Below are positions 49,808 through 57,675 of a DNA stretch of 64,000 nt, piece after piece (position 1 is the stretch's first letter; every line of letters starts with the position of its first letter). The stretch covers positions 2,108,001-2,172,000 of the forward strand of contig NZ_JBDFMO010000001.1 of the NCBI RefSeq assembly GCF_047238305.1, given 5' to 3'. The translations under genes were made by a program, and so were the position numbers. The notes beneath the pieces are model-generated. The model did no database searches, had not been told where the DNA came from, and saw only the letters and a list, made by a program, of their open reading frames with translations. The stretch is from Ferdinandcohnia sp047238305 (GTDB taxonomy: Bacteria > Bacillota > Bacilli > Bacillales > Bacillaceae_L).

Positions 49808-51027
49808 TGAATATCCAAGATATTCGTTCCATGTTCCCTATCTTAGATCAAGAAATAAATGGGAAAACACTTGTCTATTTGGACAGTGCTGCTACATCTC
49901 AAAAACCGGTTCAGGTTATCGAAACGATTGATCGCTACTATCGAGAATATAATTCGAATGTACACCGCGGGGTTCATACCCTTGGAACAAAAGCAACTGA
50001 TGCTTATGAAAATGCGCGTGAAAAGGTTCGAAAATTTATCAATGCTTCCTCTATTCAAGAGATTATTTTTACCCGGGGAACAACAACTGCAATGAATACC
50101 ATTGCAGAGAGCTATGGGCGTGATAATCTTAAAGAGGGCGATGAAATTGTCATTACCTATATGGAGCACCATGCCAATATCATTCCTTGGCAGCAAATTG
50201 CAAAACGCACTGGTGCAAAACTGAAATATATTCCTCTTCAAGAGGATGGCTCAATTGATTTGAAGGATGTTGAGGCTACTGTTACAAATCAAGCTAAAAT
50301 TGTATCAGTCACTATGGTGTCAAACGTCCTCGGAGCAATTAACCCTATTAAAGAAATTGCCGAAATTGCACATCGAAACGGAGCAATTATGGTTGTTGAT
50401 GGTGCACAAGCTGCTCCACATATGAAAATTGACGTGAGGGATCTTGACTGTGACTTCCTTGCTTTTTCAGGTCATAAAATGTGTGGACCAACTGGGATCG
50501 GTGTTTTATACGGAAAGAAAGCTTTACTTGAGAAAATGGAGCCTGTTGAAACTGGCGGTGAAATGATCGATTTCGTTGACCTTTATGAATCAACATGGAA
50601 AGAGCTTCCTTGGAAATTTGAAGCAGGAACACCCATCATCGCTGGAGCAATTGGATTAGGTGCTGCAATTGACTTTTTAGAGGATATTGGTCTTGATCAA
50701 ATCCTAGAGCATGAGCATAACCTAGCAAATTATGCAATGGAACGATTGTCACAAGTAGAGGGTTTAACGATTTATGGACCTAAGCATCGTGCAGGGCTCG
50801 TAACCTTCAATATCGATGATGTTCATCCACATGATGTTGCAACAGTTTTAGATGCTGATGGTATCGCTGTAAGAGCAGGTCATCACTGTGCACAGCCATT
50901 AATGAAATGGCTGAAGGTCTCAGCTACCGCTCGTGCAAGTTTTTACCTCTACAATACGGAACAAGAAATTGATAAACTAGTTGAAGGACTCATAAAAACA
51001 AAGGAGTATTTCAGCAATGGATTCTAA
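49807..51027 (+). CDS. sufS: Cysteine desulfurase SufS
   Basis: This 406-residue type II cysteine desulfurase has the PLP-lysine in FLAFSGHKMCGPTGIGVLYG and the persulfide-forming Cys in RAGHHCAQPLM. It passes sulfur to SufU. It overlaps sufD by 1 nt and sufU by 11 nt. Confidence 0.96.
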   Translation: MNIQDIRSMFPILDQEINGKTLVYLDSAATSQKPVQVIETIDRYYREYNSNVHRGVHTLGTKATDAYENAREKVRKFINASSIQEIIFTRGTTTAMNTIAESYGRDNLKEGDEIVITYMEHHANIIPWQQIAKRTGAKLKYIPLQEDGSIDLKDVEATVTNQAKIVSVTMVSNVLGAINPIKEIAEIAHRNGAIMVVDGAQAAPHMKIDVRDLDCDFLAFSGHKMCGPTGIGVLYGKKALLEKMEPVETGGEMIDFVDLYESTWKELPWKFEAGTPIIAGAIGLGAAIDFLEDIGLDQILEHEHNLANYAMERLSQVEGLTIYGPKHRAGLVTFNIDDVHPHDVATVLDADGIAVRAGHHCAQPLMKWLKVSATARASFYLYNTEQEIDKLVEGLIKTKEYFSNGF

Positions 51028-51463
51028 AATAAATCTTGATACCTTGTACCGACAGGTGATAATGGATCATTATAAAAAGCCGAGAAATCGTGGAGTTATT
51101 CAAGAGGGCGCCTTAACAATCGACATGAATAACCCAACCTGTGGAGATCGAATTCATCTTACGTTAAAAGTGGATGATGGGGTCGTCCAAGACGCAAAAT
51201 ACGATGGTGAGGGATGTTCCATCTCGATGTCCTCCGCATCTATGATGACTCAAGCGATTAAAGGAAAAAAAATTGAAGATGCATTAAAAATGTCACAAAT
51301 CTTCTCAGAAATGATGCTTGGAAAAGAATATGATGATAGCATTGATTTAGGAGACATTGAAGCACTTCAGGGCGTTTCAAAATTCCCTGCGCGTATCAAA
51401 TGTGCAACATTAGCTTGGAAAGCAATGGAAAAGGGATTTAAGAACGAGGAAAATGAATCGTAA
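51017..51463 (+). CDS. sufU: Zinc-dependent sulfurtransferase SufU
   Basis: This 148-residue IscU-like protein has three conserved cysteines: NPTCGDRI, GEGCSISMSS and IKCATLAW. In bacilli SufU accepts sulfur from SufS rather than acting as a scaffold. Its start lies inside sufS behind AAGGAG. Confidence 0.95.
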   Translation: MDSKINLDTLYRQVIMDHYKKPRNRGVIQEGALTIDMNNPTCGDRIHLTLKVDDGVVQDAKYDGEGCSISMSSASMMTQAIKGKKIEDALKMSQIFSEMMLGKEYDDSIDLGDIEALQGVSKFPARIKCATLAWKAMEKGFKNEENES

Positions 51464-51520
51464 GTGACCTCTTGCAGACTTTTTTTCAAGAGTCTCTTAC
51501 AGAGAATGGAGTGAAGTAGA

Positions 51521-52918
51521 ATGGCAAAGAAAATGCCTGAAATTGGCGATTATAAATATGGCTTTGCAGATAAAGACGTTTCCATCTTCCGTTCAAAACG
51601 TGGATTAACAAAAGAAATTGTTGAAGAAATTTCTCGCATGAAGGAAGAGCCGCAATGGATGTTAGACTTCCGTCTTAAATCCTTAGAGCATTTCTACAAC
51701 AAACCAATGCCACAATGGGGTGGAGACTTAAACAGCTTAAACTTTGATGAGATTACGTATTATGTAAAACCATCTGAGAAATCTGAAAAATCTTGGGATG
51801 AAGTACCTGAAGAAATCAAAGCTACTTTTGACAAATTAGGTATTCCTGAAGCTGAACAAAAATACCTTGCTGGTGTTTCTGCTCAGTACGAATCAGAGGT
51901 TGTTTACCATAATATGAAGGAAGACCTTGAAGCTCTTGGAATCGTATTTAAAGATACAGATTCAGCTCTTAAAGAAAATGAAGACATTTTCCGTGAACAC
52001 TGGGCAAAAGTTATTCCTCCAACTGACAACAAGTTTGCAGCATTGAACTCAGCTGTTTGGTCTGGTGGCTCCTTCATCTATGTACCACCAGGTGTTAAGG
52101 TTGATACACCGCTTCAAGCATACTTCCGAATCAACTCTGAAAACATGGGTCAATTCGAGCGTACATTGATCATCGTTGATGAAGGTGCAAGTGTGCACTA
52201 TGTTGAAGGATGTACAGCGCCTGTTTACACAACAAACTCACTTCACAGTGCGGTTGTTGAAATCATCATTAAAAAAGACGCGTATTGCCGTTATACAACG
52301 ATTCAAAACTGGGCTAACAATGTATATAACCTTGTTACAAAGCGTGCCGTTTGTGATGAAAATGCAACAATGGAATGGATTGATGGAAACATCGGTTCTA
52401 AATTAACAATGAAATACCCTGCGGTTATCCTTCGCGGTGAAGGAGCTCGTGGTATGACACTTTCTATCGCAATCGCTGGTAAAGGTCAACACCAAGACGC
52501 AGGTGCGAAAATGACTCATCTTGCTCCAAATACGTCTTCTACAATCGTGTCGAAGTCAATCTCTAAACACGGTGGTAAAGTAACATACCGTGGTATTGTA
52601 CACTTTGGACGTAGAGCACATGGAGCTCGTGCCAATATCGAATGTGATACATTAATTATGGATAATCAGTCAACATCAGATACAATTCCATATAATGAAA
52701 TCTTAAATGACAATATTTCATTAGAGCACGAAGCAAAGGTATCTAAAGTATCTGAAGAACAATTATTCTATCTAATGAGCCGTGGTATTTCAGAACAAGA
52801 AGCGACTGAAATGATCGTAATGGGCTTCATCGAGCCATTTACAAAAGAGCTTCCAATGGAATACGCTGTTGAAATGAACCGTCTTATCAAGTTTGAGATG
52901 GAAGGTTCAATAGGGTAA
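51521..52918 (+). CDS. sufB: Fe-S cluster assembly scaffold SufB
   Basis: This 465-residue protein opens with PEIGDYKYGFADKDVSIFRS. It has GVSAQYESEVVYHNMKEDLE (short excerpts), VEGCTAPVYTTNSLHSAVVE and the C-terminal EEQLFYLMSRGISEQEA. It forms the SufBC2D complex. It ends the suf operon; a prophage integrase gene lies immediately downstream on the opposite strand. Confidence 0.96.
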   Translation: MAKKMPEIGDYKYGFADKDVSIFRSKRGLTKEIVEEISRMKEEPQWMLDFRLKSLEHFYNKPMPQWGGDLNSLNFDEITYYVKPSEKSEKSWDEVPEEIKATFDKLGIPEAEQKYLAGVSAQYESEVVYHNMKEDLEALGIVFKDTDSALKENEDIFREHWAKVIPPTDNKFAALNSAVWSGGSFIYVPPGVKVDTPLQAYFRINSENMGQFERTLIIVDEGASVHYVEGCTAPVYTTNSLHSAVVEIIIKKDAYCRYTTIQNWANNVYNLVTKRAVCDENATMEWIDGNIGSKLTMKYPAVILRGEGARGMTLSIAIAGKGQHQDAGAKMTHLAPNTSSTIVSKSISKHGGKVTYRGIVHFGRRAHGARANIECDTLIMDNQSTSDTIPYNEILNDNISLEHEAKVSKVSEEQLFYLMSRGISEQEATEMIVMGFIEPFTKELPMEYAVEMNRLIKFEMEGSIG

Positions 52919-52995
52919 GTATAAACGAGTGATATAGAGGGGCTAAACGGCACATAATTGGTCTGTGATACCAGTATGATACCGTTTAGTCTTTT
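52919..52995 (+). other. Suf operon terminator and putative prophage attachment region
   Basis: GGCTAAACGG (52941-52950) and CCGTTTAGTC (52982-52991) can pair across a 31-nt loop and are followed by six T, so this could be the sufB terminator. The loop contains the direct repeat TGATACC (52966-52972 and 52977-52983). Because the integrase gene ends here and host genes lie on the left, the left attachment site probably lies in this stretch. The core sequence cannot be set without the right end. Confidence 0.5.
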
Positions 52996-54050
52996 TTATT
53001 GTCTTTTTTCTCATCGAAAACACTCATTGCTGCATGTTTTCGTTCGACGTATAGGTGCCCGTAGGTATCAGCGGTTTCTGAGATATTTTCATGACGCATT
53101 AGTTCTTTAACAAGATAAATGTCCACACCTTTGTTTATGAGATATGCAGCATAACTATGTCGCAATGAATGGATCCGTAAATTTGGAAATACTTCTTTGT
53201 ATTTCTTATGATAATGACTATAATGATATGGGGTCATACCTCCAAATACATAATACTCTTCTGTGAATCCGTATATCTTCTCTTCGGATTTTTTTTTTAA
53301 TTTTGTGAGTATATCCACAAGTAGATCAGGCATCGGGACAATTGCTTCACTTGCTTTTGTTTTAACGGATGTTATTTTTTTATTTTCAAAGTCCCATGCC
53401 TTGTTGATATCGATTTGTTTGTTTTCGAAATCAATATCCTTCCAAGTTAACGCAAGTGCTTCCCCAACCCTTAATCCGGTATAGAATATAAGTTGTGTCA
53501 TTTCCTTGTAAAAATGCATATTTATTTGCTGCACCTTTGCATCAAATTCCTCACGTTTGATAAAATCAATCCGTTTTTGTCCTCTCGGCATAGCTGGCAC
53601 CTGTAATGTTGGGTCGTTTTTTAATCCAAAGAATCTCACAGCATGGTTAATTAGGACTTTAAAATTTGCATATATGGTTCGTGCACTTTCTGGAGAATTA
53701 AGTTTGTCCATTAAATATCTTTGGAATTCTAGTACTTGTTGTGTCGTGATGTCCTTAATTTTCATGTCTCCAAAGCGTGGTTTAATGTGCAAGTTATATT
53801 CATTAGTTCGCCTTCGAATGGTTTTGTCTTTGTAAGTTTTAAAACTGATATTATGATCAAATACAGCATCTAAGGTTATTTCATCTGTGAATGCATCTTT
53901 AATACTTGCTAAAAACTCAGCTTCTGCCAACTTTGCCTCCCTTGATTTCTTAAAGCCCCTTTTAAGTTTTTGTTTACTCCTTCCATACATATCTTTATAT
54001 CGGACCTTGAAATAATAGGTCTTACGTTTTTCATCTTTATAAACTGGCAT
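52986..54050 (-). CDS. int: Tyrosine recombinase (phage integrase)
   Basis: This 354-residue integrase has an N-terminal AP2-like arm-binding region (YFKVRYKDMYGRSKQKLKRG), a core-binding SAM-like domain near 75-155 and a catalytic domain from about 175. Catalytic residues are Arg in YTGLRVGEALALTW, the HxxR in HSLRHSYAAYL, and Tyr in ETADTYGHLY. AGGAGG lies 8 nt before the ATG. Directional orientation and the position against sufB fit the left end of the prophage. Confidence 0.95.
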   Translation of the reverse strand: MPVYKDEKRKTYYFKVRYKDMYGRSKQKLKRGFKKSREAKLAEAEFLASIKDAFTDEITLDAVFDHNISFKTYKDKTIRRRTNEYNLHIKPRFGDMKIKDITTQQVLEFQRYLMDKLNSPESARTIYANFKVLINHAVRFFGLKNDPTLQVPAMPRGQKRIDFIKREEFDAKVQQINMHFYKEMTQLIFYTGLRVGEALALTWKDIDFENKQIDINKAWDFENKKITSVKTKASEAIVPMPDLLVDILTKLKKKSEEKIYGFTEEYYVFGGMTPYHYSHYHKKYKEVFPNLRIHSLRHSYAAYLINKGVDIYLVKELMRHENISETADTYGHLYVERKHAAMSVFDEKKDNKKD

Positions 54051-54097
54051 AATAATTCCTCCTGTGAGAATGTGTGTTCGCTTAGATGTGTAAAAAA

Positions 54098-54514
54098 TTA
54101 ACCTAAACTTTTTGATAAGGCTAATTGTTTAGGTATGCCGTATTCTTCTACTGCTTCAGCAATTGTTATAGAATCATAGTTCAAATTAGAGAGTAGAAGT
54201 TCGATAGCGAAAGCATTAGCTTCTACCTCTATACGATCTGTTAAATACAGCGTGTGTTTTTTTAGAAATGGAGTGTTTGCGTCTGGATGCATAATGGCAT
54301 GTCCAAGTTCATGAGCACATATAAATTGTTGCTTCTTTTGGTTAGCCGCTTCATTTATATGAATGACTTTCACCCTGAAATGCTTACTGTAGTATCCAAG
54401 AATATTCCCCAGAGGTTCATATAAGACTTGGATACCTAAATGATTAGTGAGTTTAAACGGACAATTTGTCTGATATTTATTTATGAGTAAATCAACCCTT
54501 CTCTTTATATCCAT
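54098..54514 (-). CDS. ImmA/IrrE family metallo-endopeptidase
   Basis: This 138-residue protein has the zinc-protease motif in ICAHELGHAIMHPD (HExxH). Such proteins cleave the neighbouring phage repressor, as ImmA cleaves ImmR in ICEBs1. The start ATG 54514 follows AGGTG by 7 nt. It lies 12 nt after the repressor gene on the same strand, so it is co-expressed with it and may trigger induction after DNA damage. Confidence 0.9.
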   Translation of the reverse strand: MDIKRRVDLLINKYQTNCPFKLTNHLGIQVLYEPLGNILGYYSKHFRVKVIHINEAANQKKQQFICAHELGHAIMHPDANTPFLKKHTLYLTDRIEVEANAFAIELLLSNLNYDSITIAEAVEEYGIPKQLALSKSLG

Positions 54515-54526
54515 GATGCACACCTG

Positions 54527-54958
54527 CTACTTTTTGTATTTTTTAGGAGTGTATTTTTCTTTTGCTATACGTTTAGCTAATCGTAAAGAATTCTCTAATG
54601 AAGAAATGAGTAGTTCTTTATCTTCTTCATCTAATTCATCAATATCCTTTCCATCAAAGGCAGCATATCCCTCTGTGCCAAGAGCATCAATCATTTCCTG
54701 CAGTTTCTTTTGGATATCTCTTTCATCCTTCTTATTAAGTTCTGGTAGACCATCATCGATATTTTCTTTACTGAAAACTTCAATGCTTATTCCTAATACA
54801 TCGCAAATCTTTATAACATTATCAACTGAAGCATTGTCCAAATTACGTTCTATCATGGAACGAATAGTTGTATAAGGTACTCCAGAGGCTTTCGATAAAC
54901 TCGATGGGTTATATCCCTTCTCCTCCATAACCTTCGTAAGGTATTCTCCTCTTTTCAC
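54527..54958 (-). CDS. XRE/CI-like phage repressor
   Basis: This 143-residue protein has an N-terminal helix-turn-helix (GYNPSSLSKASGVPYTTIRS) near residues 15-40. An acidic helical tail follows, without the S24 autocleavage domain, consistent with cleavage by the neighbouring ImmA-like protease. GTG 54958 with AGAGGTG is the best start; the ATG at 54997 has no ribosome binding site. It probably binds the GTTACGA-type sites just upstream. Confidence 0.85.
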   Translation of the reverse strand: MKRGEYLTKVMEEKGYNPSSLSKASGVPYTTIRSMIERNLDNASVDNVIKICDVLGISIEVFSKENIDDGLPELNKKDERDIQKKLQEMIDALGTEGYAAFDGKDIDELDEEDKELLISSLENSLRLAKRIAKEKYTPKKYKK

Positions 54959-55013
54959 TCTTTTCACCTCTTCTTTATTCTTCCTATATATCATCATTTT
55001 AGTAAAAATAAAA

Positions 55014-55168
55014 GTTACGGTTTTTCGTAACTTTATACATACTATATCACCATTAATTATTCATGTAAATCAATAGTTACGAGGTATCGTAAAAAATATT
55101 AAAAATATTGTTGACAAGTTACGATACATCATATATTATCGGTATTAAGAGTTACGACGTATCGTAAC
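55014..55168. promoter_or_regulatory. Lysogeny operator region with four repressor sites and divergent promoters
   Basis: Operators: O1 GTTACGGTTTTTCGTAAC (55014-55031), O2 GTTACGAGGTATCGTAAA (55076-55093), O3 half-site GTTACGATACATC from 55118, O4 GTTACGACGTATCGTAAC (55151-55168). The plus promoter is TTGACA (55111-55116), 17 nt, TATTAT (55134-55139), overlapped by O3. The minus promoter is TTTACA (55069-55064), 17 nt, TATAGT (55046-55041), lying between O1 and O2. The arrangement matches a CI/Cro-type switch. Confidence 0.88.
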
Positions 55169-55198
55169 TTCGTAATAAAATTACTAGGAGGTGTTAAA

Positions 55199-55408
55199 GT
55201 GTATCGGAATTTACTTGCAGAAATGGCTAGGCGAGGAATTACAAAAAAGGATCTAGCAGAATTCTTGAACATGCGTTATCCAACAATTGTTGATAAGACA
55301 AATGGAAAATCACGTTTTTACCTAGATGAAGCTTTTAAGATAAGAAATGAATTTTTTCCAGATTGTGATCTTTTATATTTATTTGAAGATGGGTTAAAGG
55401 TTTCTTGA
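55199..55408 (+). CDS. Cro-like HTH protein
   Basis: This 69-residue protein has a helix-turn-helix pattern GITKKDLAEFLNMRYPTIVDK and acidic end. It is the first gene rightward of the operator region. GTG start with AGGAGGT 7 nt upstream. Likely the lytic-side repressor. Confidence 0.8.
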   Translation: MYRNLLAEMARRGITKKDLAEFLNMRYPTIVDKTNGKSRFYLDEAFKIRNEFFPDCDLLYLFEDGLKVS

Positions 55409-55485
55409 AAGGGTAAGGAGCAATAGAACAAACATACTTATTTATTTTACCCAAACATGATTATTTCATGAATTGGAGGATAGTT

Positions 55486-55689
55486 ATGAAACATTTTTAC
55501 AATTCAAAGGATATCCAACAATTACTTGGTCTTGGCTCACTAAGAACAGCCCAACTACGCATCCAGTCAATGAATAATGAATTAAAGGCTAAAGGGTATT
55601 GGGTTGAAAAAGGAAAAGTGCCAATTAAATTCTTTTATGAAAAATACCCTTATTTGGATGGTAATGATGAACTCGAAACAAGTAGCTAA
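55486..55689 (+). CDS. Small phage DNA-binding protein (excisionase-like HTH)
   Basis: This 67-residue protein has a winged-helix-like pattern (FYNSKDIQQLLGLGSLRTAQ) seen in small phage regulators. ATG 55486 follows GGAGG. The function may be excision or regulation; I cannot assign it further. Confidence 0.6.
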   Translation: MKHFYNSKDIQQLLGLGSLRTAQLRIQSMNNELKAKGYWVEKGKVPIKFFYEKYPYLDGNDELETSS

Positions 55690-55801
55690 TGAATTAATGG
55701 GCATTTACTTAAATCTTTTCAGCGATGACTCATACACAAAAAAAGACGCAGCTGCAGATCTACTCCAGGTGATTAAAAATGTCGAGGAAAATGGAGAGTG
55801 A
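55664..55801 (+). CDS. Small phage protein, unknown
   Basis: About 45 residues (NSKQVANELMGIYLNLFSDD, then a short acidic helix), overlapping the previous gene by 26 nt in another frame. The start is unclear among ATG 55655, 55661 and 55664 behind GGATGG. Unknown function. Confidence 0.5.
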   Translation: MMNSKQVANELMGIYLNLFSDDSYTKKDAAADLLQVIKNVEENGE

Positions 55802-55807
55802 ATAGAA

Positions 55808-56020
55808 ATGGGTTATAAGTTAATTCCGGCAAGAGAAAACCCAGTACCAATTCCTGAGGACTGGCAAAGAAAACATCTTATAAAAATGTATTCACAGTAT
55901 AAAGAGAAGAGCAAGGATTTACACAAGTCTCCAACTATTCAAGGTATGTATAACGATTATGCATTTGGTTACCAACAAGCACTAATTGCATTGGGATATG
56001 AAATTGTGGAAGAAAATTAA
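55808..56020 (+). CDS. Small phage protein, unknown
   Basis: This 70-residue protein has a mixed charged sequence (IPEDWQRKHLIKMYSQYKEK; YGYAFGYQQALIALGYEIV-like tail). GGAGAGTG lies before the ATG. It is part of the early operon, but I recognise no family. Confidence 0.65.
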   Translation: MGYKLIPARENPVPIPEDWQRKHLIKMYSQYKEKSKDLHKSPTIQGMYNDYAFGYQQALIALGYEIVEEN

Positions 56021-56171
56021 CGCTCCTAGTGAGCACCTTTTTTTGGCGTAAGTTGCGAAAAATGTCGTCGATAAAGGGGGAATGCCGTTTGAATAAAGCG
56101 AGATTGGTAGATTTGTAAGGTTTCAGGTTGTAAATGTTGTCGAAATAACAAGATTCATAGGAGGAATAGAG
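56021..56171 (+). other. Gap with small hairpin
   Basis: GCTC, CTAGT and GAGC form a short stem followed by ACC and seven T (56023-56044), a weak terminator candidate. A tiny frame after AAAGGGGG (TTG 56089, nine codons) is not counted as a gene. Confidence 0.45.
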
Positions 56172-56411
56172 ATGTTTAAAAAAGAGATAAATTTAGTTTT
56201 TGAGGATAGTGGTGTGAAGGTTGAATATAACTCTGATTCAACATTAGTTACTTTAAGAGTAAATGATTATTTACTGAATGAGAATAAATCAACACCTGAA
56301 CTTGATTATTACGAAGAAAGAAATATGACTGAAATATACCTTACTTCAAAGCAACTAAAAGAAGTTATTAAAGCTTTAGAACAAATGGTTGTCGAGGAGG
56401 ATGAAGAATGA
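56172..56411 (+). CDS. Small acidic phage protein, unknown
   Basis: This 79-residue acidic protein (NLVFEDSGVKVEYNSDSTLV, YLTSKQLKEVIKALEQMVVE) has an alpha-beta pattern. AGGAGG lies 7 nt before the ATG. It overlaps the antirepressor gene by 4 nt. No family recognised. Confidence 0.7.
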   Translation: MFKKEINLVFEDSGVKVEYNSDSTLVTLRVNDYLLNENKSTPELDYYEERNMTEIYLTSKQLKEVIKALEQMVVEEDEE

Positions 56412-57211
56412 ACATTCCAGCAATTATCGAACAAAACGGAATGAGGGTTTTAACAACCGCTCAATTAGCTGAAGCATATGGATCTCATACAAAAGTAGTA
56501 AATCGTAACTTTCAGCGTAATTCAGAAAGGTATATACAAGGAAAACATTTTTTCGCACTAACTGGTGAAGAATTAAAAGAATTTAAAGGCTCACGTCAAT
56601 TTGACGACACCCTAAAATTTGCTTCAGTTTTATACCTTTGGACCGAAAAAGGGGCATGGTTACATGCCAAATCACTTAACACTGATCAAGCCTGGAACGC
56701 TTACGAGCTGTTAGTGGATGACTACTACTCTATAAAACAAGCTCAACTAGATACAACTCAACTAAGTCCAGAACTACAAATGTTTAACAAGATGTTTACA
56801 GCACTAGCTCAAAACGAACTTGAGCAAAAGAGATTAAGCAAAGAGGTAGCTGAAACAAAACAGGAAGTACAGAACATCAGGGATATAGTTGCCCTTAACA
56901 CAAGAGATTGGCGGAAAGACGTTAACTCCATTCTAAATGATATCGCAAGAAAACATGGTGGATATGAGCAGTACCGGTTCATAAGAAACGAAAGTTATCA
57001 GTTATTGGAGCAACGAGCAAGTGCAAACCTAAATATCCGTGTTACCAATAAACAAAAGAAAATGGCGCTTGAAGGTGCTCCTAAGTCCAAGATTGATAAG
57101 GTTTCAAAGCTTGATGCAATTGATGATGATAAGAGATTACTAGAAATCTATTTAGCAGTAATCAAAGAATTAGCTATTAAATATCAGGTTGAGATCCAGT
57201 TAATATCATGA
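56408..57211 (+). CDS. Phage antirepressor with ORF6N and ORF6C domains
   Basis: This 267-residue protein has an N-terminal ORF6N (Roi-like) domain with RVLTTAQLAEAYGSHTKVVN near residue 13 and FFALTGEELKEFK. A coiled-coil linker of about residues 110-150 follows, then a C-terminal ORF6C domain (WRKDVNSILNDIARKHGGYE; YQLLEQRASANLNIRVTNKQ). These proteins oppose the repressor and favour lytic growth. Overlap with the upstream gene indicates coupling. Confidence 0.85.
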   Translation: MNIPAIIEQNGMRVLTTAQLAEAYGSHTKVVNRNFQRNSERYIQGKHFFALTGEELKEFKGSRQFDDTLKFASVLYLWTEKGAWLHAKSLNTDQAWNAYELLVDDYYSIKQAQLDTTQLSPELQMFNKMFTALAQNELEQKRLSKEVAETKQEVQNIRDIVALNTRDWRKDVNSILNDIARKHGGYEQYRFIRNESYQLLEQRASANLNIRVTNKQKKMALEGAPKSKIDKVSKLDAIDDDKRLLEIYLAVIKELAIKYQVEIQLIS

Positions 57212-57245
57212 AAATACACATCAGCTGCTTAAGGAGGTGATACAT

Positions 57246-57386
57246 ATGCAAATCAGTAAAGAACTTTTGAATTATGTAGCTGATGGTGACGAGCACATAA
57301 GGCTTTCAAGCGTTGAACATTCAACTAATCTTCGAGAAATAGTAACTATTGGCTACATGGTAGAGCGTTATGAAAGAGGTGAATGA
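57246..57386 (+). CDS. Small phage protein, 46 residues
   Basis: ATG 57246 is preceded by GGAGGTGA at 7-nt spacing and encodes QISKELLNYVADGDEHIRLS followed by SVEHSTNLREIVTIGYMVER and a short end. The stop is 2 nt before the next gene. No family recognised. Confidence 0.6.
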   Translation: MQISKELLNYVADGDEHIRLSSVEHSTNLREIVTIGYMVERYERGE

Positions 57387-57387
57387 A

Positions 57388-57573
57388 ATGTTAGAACATC
57401 CTAGCGTATCACGGACATTACGAACTGGTTATCCTGAACCGGTCGAAACCGGAACACGCTGCTCTGAATGCGGAAGTAGGGACATTGAGGAGGAATGGTA
57501 TCCAGAAGAAAATGTTCGATACAAAAAGAATTGTGATGATTGCGGTTTTGAGGTTGTCGAATATGAGGATTAA
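57388..57573 (+). CDS. Small phage zinc-ribbon protein
   Basis: This 61-residue protein has two CxxC pairs (TRCSECGSRDIEEEW and KNCDDCGFEV), spaced 23 residues, typical of a zinc ribbon. ATG 57388 follows AGAGGTGA; the in-frame ATG at 57370 lies inside the upstream gene and lacks a site. Role unknown. Confidence 0.7.
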   Translation: MLEHPSVSRTLRTGYPEPVETGTRCSECGSRDIEEEWYPEENVRYKKNCDDCGFEVVEYED

Positions 57574-57577
57574 AGAA

Positions 57578-57600
57578 AGACCCGTGCGCCAACACGAGTC
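57578..57600 (+). terminator. Hairpin after the zinc-ribbon gene
   Basis: GACCCGTG and CACGAGTC form an 8-bp stem with one mismatch. No long T run, so termination is uncertain. Confidence 0.45.
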
Positions 57601-57613
57601 AAGTAAAAAGGGT

Positions 57614-57647
57614 GTTAGTAAAACCACTACATATTTATTTTACTAAC
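57614..57647. promoter_or_regulatory. Inverted repeat related to the replication iterons
   Basis: GTTAGTAAAA (57614-57623) and TTTTACTAAC (57638-57647) are perfect inverse arms around 14 nt. The half-site GTTAGTAAAA is identical to part of the iterons inside the replication gene at 61.5 kb. Confidence 0.75.
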
Positions 57648-57675
57648 TCACCTTCTAAATAACAAGGAGGGTAAT

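Noticed and set aside
54098..54958. Toxin-antitoxin pair (XRE plus ImmA/IrrE)
   Set aside because: Position beside an integrase and a divergent operator region identifies them as phage repressor and anti-repressor protease.
56089..56118. Nine-codon frame after AAAGGGGG
   Set aside because: Too short to support as a gene; no repeat or conservation can be judged.
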